Assembly: GCA_004154925.1 (NCBI GenBank)
Contig: QJNS01000073.1
Location: 62,001 to 126,000, forward strand
DNA from: Monosporascus cannonballus
Taxonomy: Eukaryota; Ascomycota; Sordariomycetes; Xylariales
Direction: 5' to 3'
DNA length: 64,000 nt
Part shown: positions 61,501 through 64,000 of the stretch, piece after piece
How positions within the stretch are numbered: the first letter of the stretch is position 1
Layout: each line of letters starts with the position of its first letter
Program-made: the position numbers and the translations under genes
The notes under the pieces: model-generated
What the model saw: only the letters and a program-made list of their open reading frames with translations
Database searches by the model: none
Told to the model about the DNA's origin: nothing

Positions 61501-63855
61501 TATTTAATTACGCTAATAAGATTTACGAACGTATTAATAACTTTTTAACAAATAGTTAACCATATATTACGAAAATATTTCGATATTTTCGTCGTTTATT
61601 ATCTTAACTACATTTTCATTTTTTGGAGATAAAAAAATATACGTAAAATACGTTCATAAGGCTTTTCAAGCTTTATAGGACGCAAAATTACTTGTTAACG
61701 CAAAAAAAAGTTAGTTTCATACATAAGAAGTCGAATATCTGGGACATATTATCACCCCAGGACATATCAAAATGGACCCTAAGAAGATCGCTGCAATTAC
61801 AAAATAATAAACGCCAATAACGGTTAAAGAGGTACAGGTATTCCTTGGATTCGCCAACTACTACAAAAATTTTATTCGAAATTTCAGTAGGATAACTATA
61901 CCCTTAACAAATTTTACAAAAAAAAAAGAATTCAAATGGATGCCGAATACGGAAAAAGCATTTCGGGATATTAAAAATACGATTACCAGTAAGCCAGTAC
62001 CAATTATGTACGATTTAAACCGCCTTATTAAGCTAAAACCCGATATTTCGAATTACGCGTTAAACCTAATAATCGGATAACAAAATAATTAAGGCAAATT
62101 TTACTTTATTATATGCTTTTAGTACAAATTAAAAAAAACCGAACTTAATTACGATATTTTAAATAAAAGTTTATAGCTATTATTATGGTATTTCGGAAAT
62201 TTAGGTATTTCCAAAAGGGAAACTTATACTAAATTAAGGTTTATACGGATTATCAAAATCTTACCCGATTTACTACGATTAAGGAATTTATAAAACGATA
62301 ATTAAAATATGCGGAAAAATTAGCAAACTTTAACTTCATTATTATTTACAAAAAAGGATCAGAAAACGACAAAGTAAATGCTTTAAGCAGGCAATTAAAC
62401 TTCGAAAAGAAATTAGTCAAAATTAGCTATATAATTTTCGATACCACCACAGAAGGATAATTACGCTTATAACAGATTATAACAATTCGGGCAGCACCTT
62501 TAGATATATATCAGAAAATCCAGCAATATAACGATAATCTCCCAGAAAACCAAAAAACGGACAAAATACAAATATTAAAAAAATATCAAAAATATTTAAT
62601 ACGAAAAATATACGAATATCGATTATACGGATATCCAGGGATCCACAAAACCTAAAAGCAACTTTAACGTATATATTCCTTTCCTAAAATAAAATTAATA
62701 ATACAGAAAATCATACGACAATACAATGTTTGTACCAGAATAAAGGCTTAACGACTTAAGCTTTACGGAAAGTTATAGCTATTACCAGTTATAAAACAAC
62801 CATGGTATTTAATTATATTTGATTTTATTACCAAACTTTTTATATCAAAAAATCCAATTATAAGAATATATTATAATAGAATTTTCGTAATCGTTAATCA
62901 ATTTACAAAATATTCCTATTTTTTATCATATTATAAGGATATAATTGCCGAATAACTGGAATATATTTTTGTCAAACATATATTTAACATATACGGATTA
63001 CTAATAAAAATTATATTAAACAAAAGATCGATATTCGCATCTAAGTTTTAATAAGGCCTAATAGCATAAATCGGCCTAAATCATAAGTTATTTAATATGT
63101 TTAAATTATAAACGGTTAAATAAATAAAACGAATAAATTAAATCTTGGAAATTTATTTACGATATTATATCAATAACGAACAAAATAACTGGGTTAAGAA
63201 ATTACTAATCGCATAGCTAACATATAATATTAGCTACTAAAAAAACATTAATATGATACTTACGAATATAAATTTTGGTTTTATTTCAGAAATTTACCGA
63301 AAAATACGCCATAACGGTTTAATTAATATCTAAAGAATCCTTATATTAAAATAATTACGATAATTGCATCAAAAAATAAGAACAGAACTGGAATTCGTAC
63401 AGAATTAAATAAGCAAATATTATAACCCAAAAAAGTTAAAAGGATTAACCTTCAAAAAGGGGGAAATAATTTTGTTATTATCAAAAACATTTAAATAAAA
63501 GAACCCAGCAAAAAACTTAATTTTAAATATATCAGTCCATATAAAATCACAAAAAAAATCTTAGAAAATAATTACTAATTAAAACTTCCACCAAAAGTTA
63601 AATTCTATCTAATGTTTTATGTTTTTTTATTCGAATTAATAACAAATATAATCAAAATACATACGGCACAAAACGACGTAAAAGTAAAAAACGAACAAAT
63701 ATACGAAGTGGAAAAAATATTTAATATACGAAAACAAAACGGATTTACCTAATAGCTAATCAAATAGAAAAAGTATCCGGACTCCGAAAACACCTAGGAA
63801 CCCGTTAAAAACCTTATTAGCGCCCAGCGCCTATTAAAAAACTTTCACCAATAAC
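58570..63855 (+). pseudogene. Family A gag-pol, RIP-inactivated (copy A4)
   Basis: The clearest family A polyprotein relic in rightward orientation. Gag (about 58,600-59,450) includes a long clean stretch (FRFLDFDDLADVVIIIKTYL on the frame near 58,755-58,830) and a knuckle near 59,365-59,410 reading YFNCNKIGYKVYKY, with three of four metal ligands lost. Reverse transcriptase has YYLNYIF at 61597-61614 in place of YYLDDIL. A less mutated patch at about 61,720-62,000 reads VFLGFANYYKNFIRN. Integrase (about 62,790-63,120) reads FVIVNQFTKYSYFL. A chromodomain closes pol (about 63,690-63,855). It is non-functional. Confidence 0.82.
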
Positions 63856-63857
63856 AA

Positions 63858-64000
63858 CGGGCGCGTCCTAATTAACAACCGACCAGTCGGTAGCCGAAAT
63901 ATTGGGCCAATCGGCCGTAATATGCATTAACGTGGCAGCCGTAACGGCAGCCTCCAACTATTCTTATTCCTAACGTTTCCGTTCCTCCAGCGTTTCTAGC
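63858..64000. other. Balanced-composition sequence at the window edge
   Basis: The last 143 bases do not match the 3' segment of other family A copies and are about half G+C. This is either another insertion at the end of the chromodomain or a deletion junction into different DNA. It is too short to assign. Confidence 0.4.

Larger units (their letters stand above)
58131..63857 (+). mobile_element. Family A element, 5' LTR to chromodomain (copy A4)
   Basis: A rightward copy with its 5' LTR at 58131-58510. It is followed by gag, pol and the chromodomain, which ends at about 63,855. The similarity to other copies stops near 63,858, so the antisense-ORF segment and the 3' LTR are absent from the window. 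AATCG (58126-58130) would be the left target duplication. Confidence 0.83.

Noticed and set aside
1..64000. tRNA, rRNA, CRISPR or bacterial features
   Set aside because: No cloverleaf with a GGTTCGAATCC-type arm, no rRNA core sequence and no spaced repeat array were seen. Introns and RIP point to a filamentous fungus.

Overview
The window reads as part of a filamentous ascomycete (Pezizomycotina) chromosome with a two-compartment layout. Most of it is extremely AT-rich, gene-free DNA made of long-dead LTR retrotransposons. About 11.5 kb of balanced base composition (17,014-28,495) sits in the middle and holds the only intact genes. The AT-rich DNA has the marks of repeat-induced point mutation (RIP). 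Surviving C bases lie mostly in CpG, LTR pairs differ almost only by C:G to T:A changes, and stops in old reading frames fall at former Gln codons (CAA/CAG to TAA/TAG). The organism is inferred; a Dothideomycete-like genome with AT isochores would fit.

Left AT-rich block (1-17,008). It holds the 3' end of a chromodomain Ty3/gypsy element (family A, 1-1,820, +), a complete chromodomain element of family B (1,823-8,961, -), 1.3 kb of unassigned AT-rich sequence, and a complete family A element (10,308-17,008, -) with matching TTCGT target duplications. The last of these jumped into the edge of the island.

Island (17,014-28,495). It contains a four-exon gene for a secreted 229-residue protein with eight cysteines (-), an intact Mpv17/PMP22-family membrane protein gene (-), and a two-exon C2H2 zinc-finger protein gene (+). 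There are one or two weak small-gene candidates and long stretches where no gene is visible. The right edge is an LTR of family A starting at 28,496.

Right AT-rich block (28,496-64,000). This is a stack of nested insertions. A full family A element (30,765-37,120, +, TSD TTAAA) lies in older AT-rich DNA. A family A copy (-, from 38,102) is split by an 11-kb-class gypsy element C (42,021-56,628, +). Element C is itself split in or near its protease by a Tc1-like DNA transposon (46,413-49,334), whose transposase is split by a 1.5-kb LTR element D (47,382-48,894, TSD CCAAC). Another family A copy (58,131 to about 63,857, +) closes the window.

The most interesting observation is in the retroelements. 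Both chromodomain families A and B carry an extra reading frame between the end of pol and the 3' LTR, on the strand opposite to gag-pol. Read through RIP-type stops, it has a Zn2Cys6-like cysteine pattern followed by a charged helical region.

Positions inside RIP-degraded elements are approximate, because the frames were read by eye and by comparing copies within the window.
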